A stretch of DNA of 64,000 bases from Ilyobacter polytropus DSM 2926 (GTDB lineage: Bacteria > Fusobacteriota > Fusobacteriia > Fusobacteriales > Fusobacteriaceae), in assembly GCF_000165505.1 (NCBI RefSeq), contig NC_014632.1:1612001-1676000 (forward strand), read 5' to 3'. Positions 1 through 9,042 of the stretch are shown here, piece by piece; position 1 is the stretch's first letter; the number at the start of each line of letters is the position of its first letter. A program made the position numbers and the translations under genes. The notes under the pieces are model-generated. The model made no database searches. It saw nothing but the letters and a program-made list of their open reading frames with translations, and was not told where the DNA came from.

Positions 1-1859
1 TGGAGTTCTGCCGAAGCCGCCAGTTTTAGTATCTCATTATCTGAAAGCTCTCCTGAGCTGATGACATCTGTTAGTTTTGGTTTTCCTTCTGTTATAGTTC
101 CCGTCTTGTCAAAAACTATTGTGTCTACTCTGTGGGTCATTTCCAGAGCTTCGCCCCCTTTTATTAGGATTCCGTATTCAGCCCCTTTTCCTGTCCCTAC
201 CATTATAGCAGTAGGAGTAGCGAGCCCTAGAGAACAGGGACATGCTATGACCAGTACCGCTATGAATATACTGAGAGAAAATATTGCCGGTGTTTCCGAA
301 AGAACAACTTTTCCTGTTGTTCCGAGAATATACCAAGTAATGGCCGATACAATTGCTATTCCTATGACCACCGGAACAAAATATCCTGATATGACATCCG
401 CCATTCTGGCAATAGGAGCCTTTGACCCCTGGGCATCTTCCACAAGCTTTACTATTTTTGCCAAAGCTGTATCAGACCCCACTGCAGTTGCCCTTATCTT
501 TATACTACCGTTTTTATTTATACTAGCTCCTACAACCTTTGATCCGGGAGTTTTTTCCATTGGAATGCTTTCTCCTGTAAGCATTGATTCATCTACACTA
601 GAACTTCCCTCTGTTACCTCACCGTCTACCGGGATACTTTCACCCGGTTTCACAAGGAGAATATCTCCTTTTTCTACATCCTCTATATCAACTTCCACAA
701 TGTCGCCATTTTTTATTAGACTGGCTTTTTTAGGCTGGAGTCCCATAAGCTTTTTTATTGCTTCTGAGGTTCTTCCCTTACTTACATTTTCCAGATACTT
801 CCCCAACATAATAAGAGCCAATATCACAACGGCAGATTCATAATATAGAAAATGGACATATTCTATATTACCGCTGCTAATCATATAGGTCCCGTATAGA
901 CTGTAAATCATTGCAGCCCCTGTTCCCATGGCTATAAGTGAGTCCATATTTGGTGAAAATTTAAAAAGAAGCTTTATTCCTGTCACATAAAAACGTTTTC
1001 CTATTAATATTACAGGAATAGAAAAAAGCAGTTGTATCAAAGCAAAATTCATAGGATTATTTTCAGGATTTATAATTCTAGGTACAGGCATCCCCATCAT
1101 ATGTCCCATGGATATATAGAAAACAGGCAAGGCAAATAATATAGCTATAATAAATTTTTTCCATTCATTTTGAAGCTCTTTTTGCTTTTTATCACCGTCT
1201 AAATCTTTGACAGTATCTTCTTTTACAGCCTTATATCCAAGTTCATTTATAAACTTCACAATTTCTGAAAGTTTTATTTCATTTTTTCTGTACTCAACCA
1301 AAGCTTTCTCTGTTGCTAAATTTACATTTATAGTTTCGACTCCTAGTAACTGTGAGGTTTTTTTCTCTATCCTAGACACACAGCTTTGACATGTCATTCC
1401 ATCTATACTGAGAGTCACAGTGTTTATTTTTTTCTCTTCCTCTATACTGTATCCTGCATCTACGACAGCCTTCTTTATCTCATCTAGACCTACAGAATTC
1501 TCATCATAACTCACTGAAAGTTTCTCTGTTGTGAGGTTTACGTTCCCATCTAATACTCCCTCTAATTTATTAACCGCTTTTTCTACTCTTTTTACACAGG
1601 CCTGACAGGTCATCCCGTCTATTTTAAGTGTGGCTTTATTTAATTTAGTTTCTCTTTCCTTTATACCATAGCCTAGATCAGATACAATCTTTTTTATATC
1701 TTCTGACGACACTTTTTTTTCATCAGCTTCAACTGTAAGTATCTCAGAAATAGGATTTACAGTTGTCGAATCTACACCTTTTATTTTCCCTACTGCTTTT
1801 TCTATTCTAGCTACACATGCCTGGCAACTTATCCCATCTATTTTAAATTTTTTATTCAT
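1..1859 (-). CDS. copA: Copper-translocating P1B-type ATPase (3' end beyond window)
   Basis: Exports Cu(I) from the cytoplasm using ATP. The 619 residues in the window begin with three tandem heavy-metal-associated domains, each with a CxxC copper site (CQAC near residue 14, CQAC near 88, CQSC near 162). Membrane helices follow, then the TGES actuator motif, the Cys-Pro-Cys ion-binding motif in a helix and the DKTGT phosphorylation motif shortly before the edge; the nucleotide-binding part lies outside. The start is the ATG at 1859, preceded by AAAGGAG. Three N-terminal domains is on the high side for a bacterial CopA, where one or two are usual. A promoter with a repeated GGGTAT sequence just after it (1902-1918) suggests copper-responsive control. 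The reading frame is intact. Family is certain; copper rather than silver specificity is inferred from CPC and CxxC. Confidence 0.95.
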   Translation of the reverse strand, partial: MNKKFKIDGISCQACVARIEKAVGKIKGVDSTTVNPISEILTVEADEKKVSSEDIKKIVSDLGYGIKERETKLNKATLKIDGMTCQACVKRVEKAVNKLEGVLDGNVNLTTEKLSVSYDENSVGLDEIKKAVVDAGYSIEEEKKINTVTLSIDGMTCQSCVSRIEKKTSQLLGVETINVNLATEKALVEYRKNEIKLSEIVKFINELGYKAVKEDTVKDLDGDKKQKELQNEWKKFIIAILFALPVFYISMGHMMGMPVPRIINPENNPMNFALIQLLFSIPVILIGKRFYVTGIKLLFKFSPNMDSLIAMGTGAAMIYSLYGTYMISSGNIEYVHFLYYESAVVILALIMLGKYLENVSKGRTSEAIKKLMGLQPKKASLIKNGDIVEVDIEDVEKGDILLVKPGESIPVDGEVTEGSSSVDESMLTGESIPMEKTPGSKVVGASINKNGSIKIRATAVGSDTALAKIVKLVEDAQGSKAPIARMADVISGYFVPVVIGIAIVSAITWYILGTTGKVVLSETPAIFSLSIFIAVLVIACPCSLGLATPTAIMVGTGKGAEYGILIKGGEALEMTHRVDTIVFDKTGTITEGKPKLTDVISSGELSDNEILKLAASAEL

Positions 1860-1901
1860 AAAAAAGGTCTCCTTTCTTAATTATCAAATTTCTTTATAAA
1901 A

Positions 1902-1918
1902 ATACCCCTATACCCTAT
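1902..1918 (-). promoter_or_regulatory. Possible copper-repressor operator at the copA transcription start
   Basis: On the minus strand the sequence reads ATAGGGTATAGGGGTAT, a near-direct repeat of GGGTAT, just downstream of the copA -10 box. G-rich GGGTAT half-sites are the kind of sequence bound by CsoR-type copper repressors, but the symmetrical arrangement of a classical CsoR operator is not present. Assignment is inference. Confidence 0.3.
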
Positions 1919-1923
1919 TTAAA

Positions 1924-1952
1924 ATAGTATCCTTCTTTTCTTTATCTGTCAA
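1924..1952 (-). promoter_or_regulatory. Sigma-70 promoter for copA
   Basis: TTGACA (1952-1947), a 17-nt spacer and TACTAT (1929-1924) on the minus strand. The -35 box begins 11 nt after the stop codon of the DUF1622 gene, so copA has its own promoter. Confidence 0.6.
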
Positions 1953-1962
1953 GTAAGAAATT

Positions 1963-2340
1963 TTATTTGTCCTGTTTCTGATTTTTATCCGATTTTGGTT
2001 TTTCAAAAATACTTTCAATATCTCTCAATAAAAAATAATTTAAAAATGTTCTTATCAATATTGTCGCTGCAAGCTTACCTATATCTGTCCAAGTAGGTGC
2101 CAATATAGTTTTTAGTATACTTGCACCTATGAGAAAAGATAATCCCAGGGAAAAAGAGTTCCCTATTTCCAATCTGCTTCTTTTCATAGCAACAAAGCTG
2201 TGCTTTCTAAGAAAAAAATCTTTTGAATATATGATAACCGAGTTTATTACTCCAAAAAAGATTACAATTGTAGCTAAAAACTGACAAATATTTATAATTA
2301 TATTGTTTATAAAACTTATAAATTCATGCATCATTCCCAC
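1963..2340 (-). CDS. DUF1622 family membrane protein
   Basis: A 125-residue protein with about three hydrophobic segments (roughly residues 8-38, 66-85, 90-108) and a charged, lysine-rich C-terminus. The central pattern, LEIGNSFSLGLSFLIGASILKT followed by PTWTDIGKLAA and IRTFLNYFL, matches my recollection of DUF1622, a small inner-membrane family of unknown function. It sits upstream of copA on the same strand with a 103-nt gap holding the copA promoter, so a shared role in metal handling is possible but not shown. A GTG/ATG-rich start region (MGMMHEF) leaves the exact start uncertain by a few codons. Confidence 0.8.
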   Translation of the reverse strand: MGMMHEFISFINNIIINICQFLATIVIFFGVINSVIIYSKDFFLRKHSFVAMKRSRLEIGNSFSLGLSFLIGASILKTILAPTWTDIGKLAATILIRTFLNYFLLRDIESIFEKPKSDKNQKQDK

Positions 2341-2463
2341 TCCCTTAGTTAATTATAAATTCCTTAACCTATATATTTTATAATCTTTCAAAAAATCCTC
2401 TAAATATAATGAATACCAGACTTATTACAGTTCCTCAAGGCCATATACCCCACAGGTTGAATA

Positions 2464-2492
2464 TTGACAAAGTTTGAAAATACACATAGAAT
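2464..2492 (+). promoter_or_regulatory. Sigma-70 promoter for the 51-residue Cys-rich protein
   Basis: TTGACA (2464-2469), 17-nt spacer, TAGAAT (2487-2492), about 50 nt before the start codon at 2542. Supports transcription of the small plus-strand gene. Confidence 0.6.
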
Positions 2493-2541
2493 ATTCAAAA
2501 GATTAAGATAAAATTTAAAAATAATTTTGAAAGGAGAAAAA

Positions 2542-2697
2542 ATGAGCTGTAATAAAGAAAATTGTACTTGCCCAAATACTGAATGTATCCGTCATGGGAA
2601 ATGCTGCGAATGTATAAATAACCATATGCAAAATGGAATTACTGTTTACTGTATGAAAGACAACGACTCTTCATACTGGGATAACCTAAAAAAATAG
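2542..2697 (+). CDS. Small cysteine-rich putative metal-binding protein (51 aa)
   Basis: A short gene with a clear ribosome site (AAAGGAG, 5 nt before the ATG), its own promoter and a strong terminator. The 51 residues contain seven cysteines: CNKENCTC, then EC, HGKCCEC and a late YC, together with His residues in RHGK and NNH. The HGKCCEC-x3-H pattern resembles small proteins grouped under DUF6485 in Firmicutes and related anaerobes (from memory). A zinc- or iron-binding role is inferred from the Cys/His content; no function is known to me. It converges on hflC. Coding status is well supported by the expression signals and the spacing of cysteines. Confidence 0.75.
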   Translation: MSCNKENCTCPNTECIRHGKCCECINNHMQNGITVYCMKDNDSSYWDNLKK

Positions 2698-2724
2698 AAA
2701 TATTAATTAAGTTTTGATTTAAAT

Positions 2725-2760
2725 AAAACAGAAGCCGGCGTAATTGCCGGCTTCTGTTTT
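2725..2760. terminator. Bidirectional intrinsic terminator
   Basis: A 15-bp perfect stem (arms 2725-2739 and 2746-2760, loop GTAATT) with the GC core GAAGCCGGC. Both arms end in A/T runs, so it can stop the Cys-rich gene on the plus strand and the long hflC operon on the minus strand. Confidence 0.9.
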
Positions 2761-2764
2761 ATTA

Positions 2765-3619
2765 TTATTTTTCATTTAATATTTTCCACAGCTCAGATTC
2801 TGTAGACATTATTATTTTCGTTTTCCCACTTCCCGAAAGAATTTTATCATAAGTCGATAATGTTCTTGTGAATTTATAAAATTCAGGGTCACGGTTATAG
2901 GCATCTGCATATATTTTTAATGCCTCTGCATCCCCTTCACCTTTTATAGATTCTGATTTTTCATAGGCCTCAGCCAGAATAACTGTTCTCTCTTTCTCTG
3001 CTTGAGATGTTATTTCAAGGGCTTTTTCCTGACCTTCTGCACGATATTTTTTAGCTTGCTGATGTCTTTCAGCTTCCATTCTTCTATAGACATTTTCCTC
3101 GTTTTCTTTAGGCAGTTCTGCTCTTTTTATTCTTACGTCTACTATTTCTATTCCAAACTTCTTGGTTTTTTCCCAGCTTTCACGTGTTACTGTTTCCATT
3201 ATCTCATCTCGTTTGAATGCGATAATATCTAAAAAAGTGTACTGTCCAAGCCTTTCTCTTATTTCAGAATATATTATATCATCTAGTCTCGCCTGGGCTC
3301 CTTTTTCATCTTGTACCGTCTGAAGAAATAAAAGTGGATCAATTATTCTCCATCTGGCATAATTATCTATCACTATATTTTTTTTGTCTTTTGTAATGAG
3401 GTCTTTAGGTTCTGCGTCATAATCCAAAAGTCTTTTATCAAAATATACAACATTGTCGATAAAAGGAACTTTAAATTTTAGTCCAGAGGTATTTATCTCT
3501 CCTCCTACAGGTTTACCAAATCTTAAAACTACTGCTCTTTGAACTTCAGAAACCTGAAATACAGAAGATGCAAAAACAATAACAATTAGGATTAGAATAA
3601 CATTAATTCCCTTTTTCAT
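2765..3619 (-). CDS. hflC: HflC-type SPFH/band 7 membrane protein
   Basis: A 284-residue SPFH-domain protein with one N-terminal membrane anchor (residues 5-22). The band 7 domain follows (VQRAVVLRFGKPVGG onward) and a charged, coiled-coil C-terminal half rich in Ala, Glu and Lys (about residues 165-235). In Gram-negatives HflC pairs with HflK around FtsH and moderates its proteolysis. Here the ATG overlaps the last 17 nt of hflK, indicating translational coupling and complex formation. It is the last gene of the long operon, ending just before the terminator at 2725-2760. HflC rather than a generic stomatin is inferred from the hflK partner and gene order. Confidence 0.9.
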   Translation of the reverse strand: MKKGINVILILIVIVFASSVFQVSEVQRAVVLRFGKPVGGEINTSGLKFKVPFIDNVVYFDKRLLDYDAEPKDLITKDKKNIVIDNYARWRIIDPLLFLQTVQDEKGAQARLDDIIYSEIRERLGQYTFLDIIAFKRDEIMETVTRESWEKTKKFGIEIVDVRIKRAELPKENEENVYRRMEAERHQQAKKYRAEGQEKALEITSQAEKERTVILAEAYEKSESIKGEGDAEALKIYADAYNRDPEFYKFTRTLSTYDKILSGSGKTKIIMSTESELWKILNEK

Positions 3620-4592
3620 TTGTCTTCCCCTCCTCTTGAATCAGGTTCAGTACTCCGTTTTTAACATCAGAGTCTATGATTACCTTGTCAACATCTTTAA
3701 GATTTCTCTCAAGATTTTCAAGATAAAGTCTTGTTTTTGTCACTTCTTTACCCAATTTATAATTTTCATAGAGTTTCAAGAACCTTACTACGTCTCCCTG
3801 TGACTCTTTTACCCTCTTTTCTTTATACCCTTCAGCATCATTTAAAACTTTAAAGGCTTCACCTCTAGCCTTTGGTATTATATCATTTCTATAACCATTG
3901 GCTTCATTTATATAACGAATTCTGTCTTCTCTGGCACTGGCTACATCTTTAAAGGCCTGTACAACCTCTTCAGGTGGTTGTACATCCTGAAGCTGTACAT
4001 TTAAAACTGTGATTCCACTGTCGTATTTTTTGAGTATTTCCTGCAGTTTCTCACGAGTCTGCATCTGTATATTTGATTTTCCCTCTGTAAGAGTTTCATC
4101 TATATTGTATTTACCAACTATCTGTCTCATACTTGATTCTGAGGCATCTTTTATTGTTTTATACGGATCTCCCAGGTTGAATAAATACTTTTTTAGATCT
4201 GTTATCTTATATTGGACACTAAAATCTACATCAAGAATATTCTCATCCCCTGTTAGAATAAGAGATTCTTCTCTCATATCTTTATATTTTGCAGGAGGTC
4301 CAGGACTCACAGTTCTGAATCCTACTTCTACACGGTACACTTTTGTGGTTTTTACCTTAATCCGTGAAGCTATCGGTACTGGAAAATACCAGTTTATACC
4401 CGGTCCAGCTGTCTTTTGATATTTACCAAACAACAGTATTGCCGCTTCTTCATCTGGTCCTACTACAAAAACTCCAGTGAGAAGGTAAATAAATAAAATA
4501 GGAACAAAAATAAATTTTCCAAATCCTCCCAGACGGGTTTTTATTAGTTCTAGCAATTCTTCTAAAGTGTACATATTATCTTCTTTACCCAT
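3603..4592 (-). CDS. hflK: HflK-type SPFH/band 7 membrane protein
   Basis: A 329-residue band 7 protein, upstream partner of hflC. An N-terminal membrane helix (about residues 22-45) is followed by the SPFH domain (VGPDEEAAILLFGKY) and a helical, Lys/Glu-rich tail. It lacks the Gly-rich N-terminal extension of enterobacterial HflK. Start ATG at 4592 has GGGGAGGAG six nt upstream. The 30-nt gap to disA and overlap with hflC place it in the operon. Role inferred from family: membrane scaffold controlling FtsH-type protease access. Confidence 0.9.
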   Translation of the reverse strand: MGKEDNMYTLEELLELIKTRLGGFGKFIFVPILFIYLLTGVFVVGPDEEAAILLFGKYQKTAGPGINWYFPVPIASRIKVKTTKVYRVEVGFRTVSPGPPAKYKDMREESLILTGDENILDVDFSVQYKITDLKKYLFNLGDPYKTIKDASESSMRQIVGKYNIDETLTEGKSNIQMQTREKLQEILKKYDSGITVLNVQLQDVQPPEEVVQAFKDVASAREDRIRYINEANGYRNDIIPKARGEAFKVLNDAEGYKEKRVKESQGDVVRFLKLYENYKLGKEVTKTRLYLENLERNLKDVDKVIIDSDVKNGVLNLIQEEGKTNEKGN

Positions 4593-4622
4593 TATAACTC
4601 CTCCCCTTTTTTAAAGATTATA

Positions 4623-5687
4623 TTATCTTTCCAGTTCAAGGGTAAACTTAAGCCGCTTCAAACCGTTTTTTATGGACCTTGCTTTAAATTTACTTATTCC
4701 CCTTATCTCGTATAGATCTTCCACACTAGCATCTTTTATAGAAGCCAAGTCATCATATTCAGTTATTATCTTTTCTATGTCACGCTTGTTTAGTCTTGTT
4801 ATCTTACCCAGAATTCTATATCCCTTAGGACTTACTTTATTATCCAGTGTTGAATAATTTTTCCCGTATCCCAGAATAAAGGATAGTTTTCCCTGCTCTA
4901 AAAGTTCCTCATCTGTCAGCTTGTCTAATTCCAAATTAATGTGATTAATATCAAACTCACCTTTCTCACTGTTATAATAGTCTTTTATGAAATTCATTTT
5001 TTCATCTTTTAGACCCTGAAGTAATTCTTCTAACTGAAGATTTATAAGTCGCCCCTCTACTCCTAGCTCGGCTACATAATTTCTAACTTCTTGCTTTATT
5101 CTGAATATCATTTCAAATCTTTGAAGTATTGTAGTCACTTCATAAAGAGTTGCCAGGTCATCGAATTCCATTATTGTTAGATTTGCAAGGGCTTTATCCA
5201 AAACAGTTTTGTATCTTTCAAAAGTCTTAATAGCCTGAGTTGCTTCTGTCATTATCTCCCCTATATCTCGCAGCTTATACCTCAGTTCACCTTTATACAG
5301 AGTTATCCTGTTTCTTTTTTCCGATATTGCTATAACCAGCTTGTTACACTGTTTGGCGATTCTTTGGGCGGTCCTATGTCTTGTTCCGCTTTCATCTGTG
5401 GTATAATTTTTGTCAGGCTGCATATGGACATTTGCATAAAGTATTCTGTCAGCTGTATAGTCCAAAATTATTGCTCCGTCCATTTTTGCCAGTTCATATA
5501 TCCTCTGGGAATTGTATTCACAGTTTATAAAAAATCCACCGTCTAGCATAGCCTCTATATTTTCATCTATTCCTATGATCAAAAGCGCCCCTGTTCCAGC
5601 ATCTAGAATATTGTCCAAACCCTCTCTGAGAAGTGTCCCAGGAGTGACACTCGAAAGGATGTCTATTAAGTTTTTTTGATTTTTCAT
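4623..5687 (-). CDS. disA: DisA diadenylate cyclase / DNA integrity scanning protein
   Basis: Makes cyclic di-AMP from two ATP and scans DNA for branched structures. The 354 residues carry the DAC domain with both signature motifs, DGA (70-72) and RHR inside GTRHRTA (101-107), a helical linker, and a C-terminal helix-hairpin-helix region (about 310-350, DLYEIRGISKFKARSI). Length matches the family. It starts one nt after the radA stop, and disA-radA linkage is the usual arrangement in Firmicutes; RadA controls DisA activity in Bacillus. All catalytic motifs are present. Confidence 0.97.
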   Translation of the reverse strand: MKNQKNLIDILSSVTPGTLLREGLDNILDAGTGALLIIGIDENIEAMLDGGFFINCEYNSQRIYELAKMDGAIILDYTADRILYANVHMQPDKNYTTDESGTRHRTAQRIAKQCNKLVIAISEKRNRITLYKGELRYKLRDIGEIMTEATQAIKTFERYKTVLDKALANLTIMEFDDLATLYEVTTILQRFEMIFRIKQEVRNYVAELGVEGRLINLQLEELLQGLKDEKMNFIKDYYNSEKGEFDINHINLELDKLTDEELLEQGKLSFILGYGKNYSTLDNKVSPKGYRILGKITRLNKRDIEKIITEYDDLASIKDASVEDLYEIRGISKFKARSIKNGLKRLKFTLELER

Positions 5688-5688
5688 A

Positions 5689-7062
5689 CTATCTCATCCT
5701 CTCCAAAAGCTCGTCTATACTCTTTAGATAGATAAGCTTCAGTTTATAATTATTTTTTTCTATATCTTTTCTATTGGATTCCGGAACATACACTCCTGTA
5801 AATCCAAGTTTTTCAAGCTCTCTCAATCTTTTATCCATAAAAGAAATTTTTCTTATCTCACCCCTTAAGCCAAGTTCTCCCACTGCTGCGATTTTTTGAC
5901 TTATCTCTATTCCGTTACATACCGACAGCATAGATATCAAAAATGCCAAGTCTGCAGATGGGTCCTTTACCGTTATCCCACCAGGAATATTTACAAAGAG
6001 GTCCTTTGTGGAAAAAGCTACTCCTGCCTTTTTCTCAGCCACAGCACTTAGTATCTGTACTCTATTTTTATCCAGACCCTGGACAATCCTTTTAGGTATC
6101 CCAAAGGGTGAGTCTGTTATAAGAGACTGAATTTCCAAAAGAAATACTTTTGAACCTTCTAAAACCGGTACAATCATACTTCCTATATTTTTTTCTTCAC
6201 GGTCGCTCAGAAAAAATTCAGATGAGTTTTTTACTTCCCTCATTCCATCCTCTTCCATATTGAAAATACCAAGCTCATTGGTAGAACCAAATCTGTTTTT
6301 TATACTCCTTAGTATTCTGTAGAAAAGTCCCTCTTCTCCCTCAAAATTAAGCACAGCATCAACCATGTGTTCTAGCATCTTAGGGCCGGCTACTTTTCCG
6401 TCTTTTGTTATATGCCCGACGATAAAAAATGATATGTTATAATTTTTTGCAAGTTCTACTATCCTTAGAGTACTTTCTCTTATCTGAGTTGGAGTTCCCG
6501 GTATAGAATCTGAGTTAGAGCTATAGAGAGTCTGAATAGAATCCACTACCACAACTTTGGGTTTTTTGAAAGATAAATGCTCATATATGGTTTCTATCTC
6601 TGTTTCAGACATTATAAAAAGATTGTCTGAAACAATCCCCAACCTCTCCCCTCTGTTTTTTATTTGGGATGGAGACTCTTCACCAGATATGTATATAACA
6701 TCTCCATATTCGGTGTATTCTTTGGCTGCCTGTAAAAGAAGAGTAGACTTACCTATCCCGGGATTTCCAGTTATAAGGATAACTTCCCCCTGGACAAGAC
6801 CCCCTCCTAGGACTCTGTCAAACTCTTTAAGTTTTGTTTTATACCTGTAATTTCCCTCTACTTCAATCTGAGAAAAATTCAGTATTTTTACGTTGGACTT
6901 TGCAGAAGATGACACCTTTGATATACCTTTTCTAGCAGCAGAAGTCATGAGGGTTTCCTCTTCTAAGGTTCCCCATTCTTCACACTCAGGACACTTCCCG
7001 AGCCATTTTACACTTTTATATCCACAGCTGCTGCATACATAGAGACTTTTATCTTTAGCCAC
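5689..7062 (-). CDS. radA: RadA DNA repair/branch-migration ATPase
   Basis: RecA-like helicase that extends strands during recombinational repair. The 457 residues have an N-terminal C4 zinc finger (CSSC near 10, CPEC near 24), Walker A GNPGIGKST (99-107), the RadA-specific KNRFG motif (about 255) and a C-terminal Lon-protease-like domain. The start is a GTG abutting the coaD stop codon, with GAGGGG six nt upstream. The next gene, disA, follows after one nt. Confidence 0.97.
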   Translation of the reverse strand: MAKDKSLYVCSSCGYKSVKWLGKCPECEEWGTLEEETLMTSAARKGISKVSSSAKSNVKILNFSQIEVEGNYRYKTKLKEFDRVLGGGLVQGEVILITGNPGIGKSTLLLQAAKEYTEYGDVIYISGEESPSQIKNRGERLGIVSDNLFIMSETEIETIYEHLSFKKPKVVVVDSIQTLYSSNSDSIPGTPTQIRESTLRIVELAKNYNISFFIVGHITKDGKVAGPKMLEHMVDAVLNFEGEEGLFYRILRSIKNRFGSTNELGIFNMEEDGMREVKNSSEFFLSDREEKNIGSMIVPVLEGSKVFLLEIQSLITDSPFGIPKRIVQGLDKNRVQILSAVAEKKAGVAFSTKDLFVNIPGGITVKDPSADLAFLISMLSVCNGIEISQKIAAVGELGLRGEIRKISFMDKRLRELEKLGFTGVYVPESNRKDIEKNNYKLKLIYLKSIDELLERMR

Positions 7063-7563
7063 TTACTTCCCCTCTTTGATCATTTCATCTACTTTTCTAC
7101 TTATATCTTCTACGATTTTTTTATTCACAAAATGCTCTAAATTTCCTTTATTTAAAGCTACTTCTCTTACAAGGCTAGAGCTTAAATAAAGATTTTCCCT
7201 TGAAGCAGGTAAAAATACTGTTTCAAGCTCACCGCCTGATAAAACAGAATTTCCTAAAGCCATCTGGAGTTCATACTCATAATCCGAGACTGCCCTTAAA
7301 CCTCTGAAGACTATATTTGCATTATTTTTTCTCATAAAATCTACAAGAAGTCCTTCAAAACTCATTATTTCTACGTTATCCAAGTTTCCTATCACTTTTT
7401 TTATAAGCTCTCCTCTTTCTTTCAGATCAAACCAATAGTTTTTCGAAGCACTATTTAAAATACCTATAATAAGCTTATCTGTGAGGTTTGCAGCTCTTCT
7501 TATTATATCCTCATGTCCCTTTGTTATAGGATCAAAACTACCTGCATAAACTCCTATTTTCAT
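7063..7563 (-). CDS. coaD: Phosphopantetheine adenylyltransferase
   Basis: Fourth step of coenzyme A synthesis: 4'-phosphopantetheine + ATP to dephospho-CoA. The 166 residues contain GSFDPITKGH (the T/HxGH nucleotidyltransferase motif, residues 9-18), RGLRAVSDYEYE and SSSLVRE, all typical of bacterial CoaD. The gene sits between rng and radA. CoA supply fits with the fatty-acid genes farther upstream in the string. Length is normal. Confidence 0.97.
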   Translation of the reverse strand: MKIGVYAGSFDPITKGHEDIIRRAANLTDKLIIGILNSASKNYWFDLKERGELIKKVIGNLDNVEIMSFEGLLVDFMRKNNANIVFRGLRAVSDYEYELQMALGNSVLSGGELETVFLPASRENLYLSSSLVREVALNKGNLEHFVNKKIVEDISRKVDEMIKEGK

Positions 7564-7575
7564 CTATCAACCCAC

Positions 7576-9042
7576 CTATACTTCAAGTAAAATTTCATAA
7601 TCATAATTATCTTTAAGAGGATCTACTTCCACTTTAAAAAACTTCCCTTTAGATTTTAGATAAACCTTTATAAATTCATCGTATATCCCCTTAAAAAAGC
7701 CGTTCAATTCTTTTGATATTTTAAGTCTTACAGTAGAGATATCTTTTTCATCTGAAACGATTTTTATTTCAGTTATTACTTCATTTATAACCGAATCTTT
7801 AGATTTTATCTTACCCGTTCCATTACAGTGGACGCACTCTTCCTGGTAATAATGACTCAGTGGTTTCCCGACTCTTTTCCTTGTCATCTCGATAAGCCCT
7901 AAATCTGTAAAATGAATAATATTATTTTTTATTCTATCTTTTTTTAGATGCTCTTCGAGAACCTCTGTAACTTTTAGCTTGTCCTCTTCGTGCTTCATAT
8001 CAATAAAATCTATTATTATTATACCACTCATGTTTCTAAGTCTCAGCTGTCTAGGTATCTCTTTTGCAGCCTCTATATTGGTTTCAAAAACCGTATCCTC
8101 TAGATTCATACGTCCTGTATTTTTTCCGGTATTTATATCTATGCTTACCAAAGCTTCCGTCCTTTGGATTACAAGATAACCACCACAATCTAGCCATACA
8201 ACCTCTTTTAAAGCCTTGTCTAACTGACTGTTTACCCCGTAGGTTTCAAACACAGGAAGGTTTTCATTGTAGAGTTTAATTTTAGTCTTCATAGAACTTT
8301 CACTAAAAGCATTTATATAATCTATAATCTCCCAGTATTTTTTTTCATTATCTATTACAAGCTCTTCTATATTTGAGGAAAATATATCTCGCAGAACGGT
8401 CTTAACCAATTCATTATCTCTGTAAATTATGTCTCCTGGCTTAGAGGTACTTATCTTCCTCTCTATATCATGCCATTTTTTTACTAAATATTCTACTTCT
8501 CTTTCAAAGTGAAGTTCATTTTTACCCTCTGCCGCTGTTCTTATTATAAAACCCATATTATCTGGCTTTATCTCTTTTAGCAGTTCTTCTAATCTTTTTC
8601 TCTCTTTATCATTCTTTATTTTCTGAGATATGGCTACATAATCGTTGTTTGGCATAAGTACCAGATATTTACCTGGAATAGTATAGTGAGTCGTTACCCT
8701 CGCTCCCTTTGTTCCTCTAGGATCCTTTAGTATCTGTACAACCACCTCGTCTCCTACATTTAGAAGGTCTTCTATTGGCCTATCGCTGTTCTCTATACCA
8801 TCAAGATACATCTCTTCAAATTCTCTTAAGTCCTTGACATACAAAAAAGCATTTTTTTCAAGTCCTATATCCAAAAATGCAGATTCCATACCAGGGAGTA
8901 CATTAGCCACTCTCCCTTTATATATATTCCCTGTGACTTTTACCTCATCACTTCTTTCGATGAAAAACTCAGTAAGTTTATCATCTTCTAGTAAAGCTGC
9001 TCGGGTTTGAAAATCATCAACATTTATAATTATCTGATTCAT
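7576..9042 (-). CDS. rng: Ribonuclease G/E family endonuclease
   Basis: 5'-sensing endoribonuclease for rRNA and mRNA processing. The 488 residues have an N-terminal S1 RNA-binding domain (GNIYKGRVANVLPGMESAFLDIG, split at 38-60), an RNase H-like catalytic region with the metal-binding aspartates in SIDINTGK (about 300) and IIDFIDM (about 345), and the zinc-link CxxC in CVHCNGTG (about 403). It lacks the long RNase E scaffold tail, so RNase G is the better name. Its ATG overlaps the upstream radical SAM stop (ATGA), indicating translational coupling. Confidence 0.95.
   Translation of the reverse strand: MNQIIINVDDFQTRAALLEDDKLTEFFIERSDEVKVTGNIYKGRVANVLPGMESAFLDIGLEKNAFLYVKDLREFEEMYLDGIENSDRPIEDLLNVGDEVVVQILKDPRGTKGARVTTHYTIPGKYLVLMPNNDYVAISQKIKNDKERKRLEELLKEIKPDNMGFIIRTAAEGKNELHFEREVEYLVKKWHDIERKISTSKPGDIIYRDNELVKTVLRDIFSSNIEELVIDNEKKYWEIIDYINAFSESSMKTKIKLYNENLPVFETYGVNSQLDKALKEVVWLDCGGYLVIQRTEALVSIDINTGKNTGRMNLEDTVFETNIEAAKEIPRQLRLRNMSGIIIIDFIDMKHEEDKLKVTEVLEEHLKKDRIKNNIIHFTDLGLIEMTRKRVGKPLSHYYQEECVHCNGTGKIKSKDSVINEVITEIKIVSDEKDISTVRLKISKELNGFFKGIYDEFIKVYLKSKGKFFKVEVDPLKDNYDYEILLEV

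Noticed and set aside
61..843. 260-residue plus-strand open frame
   Set aside because: Antisense shadow of copA, whose minus-strand frame contains the full set of P-type ATPase motifs.
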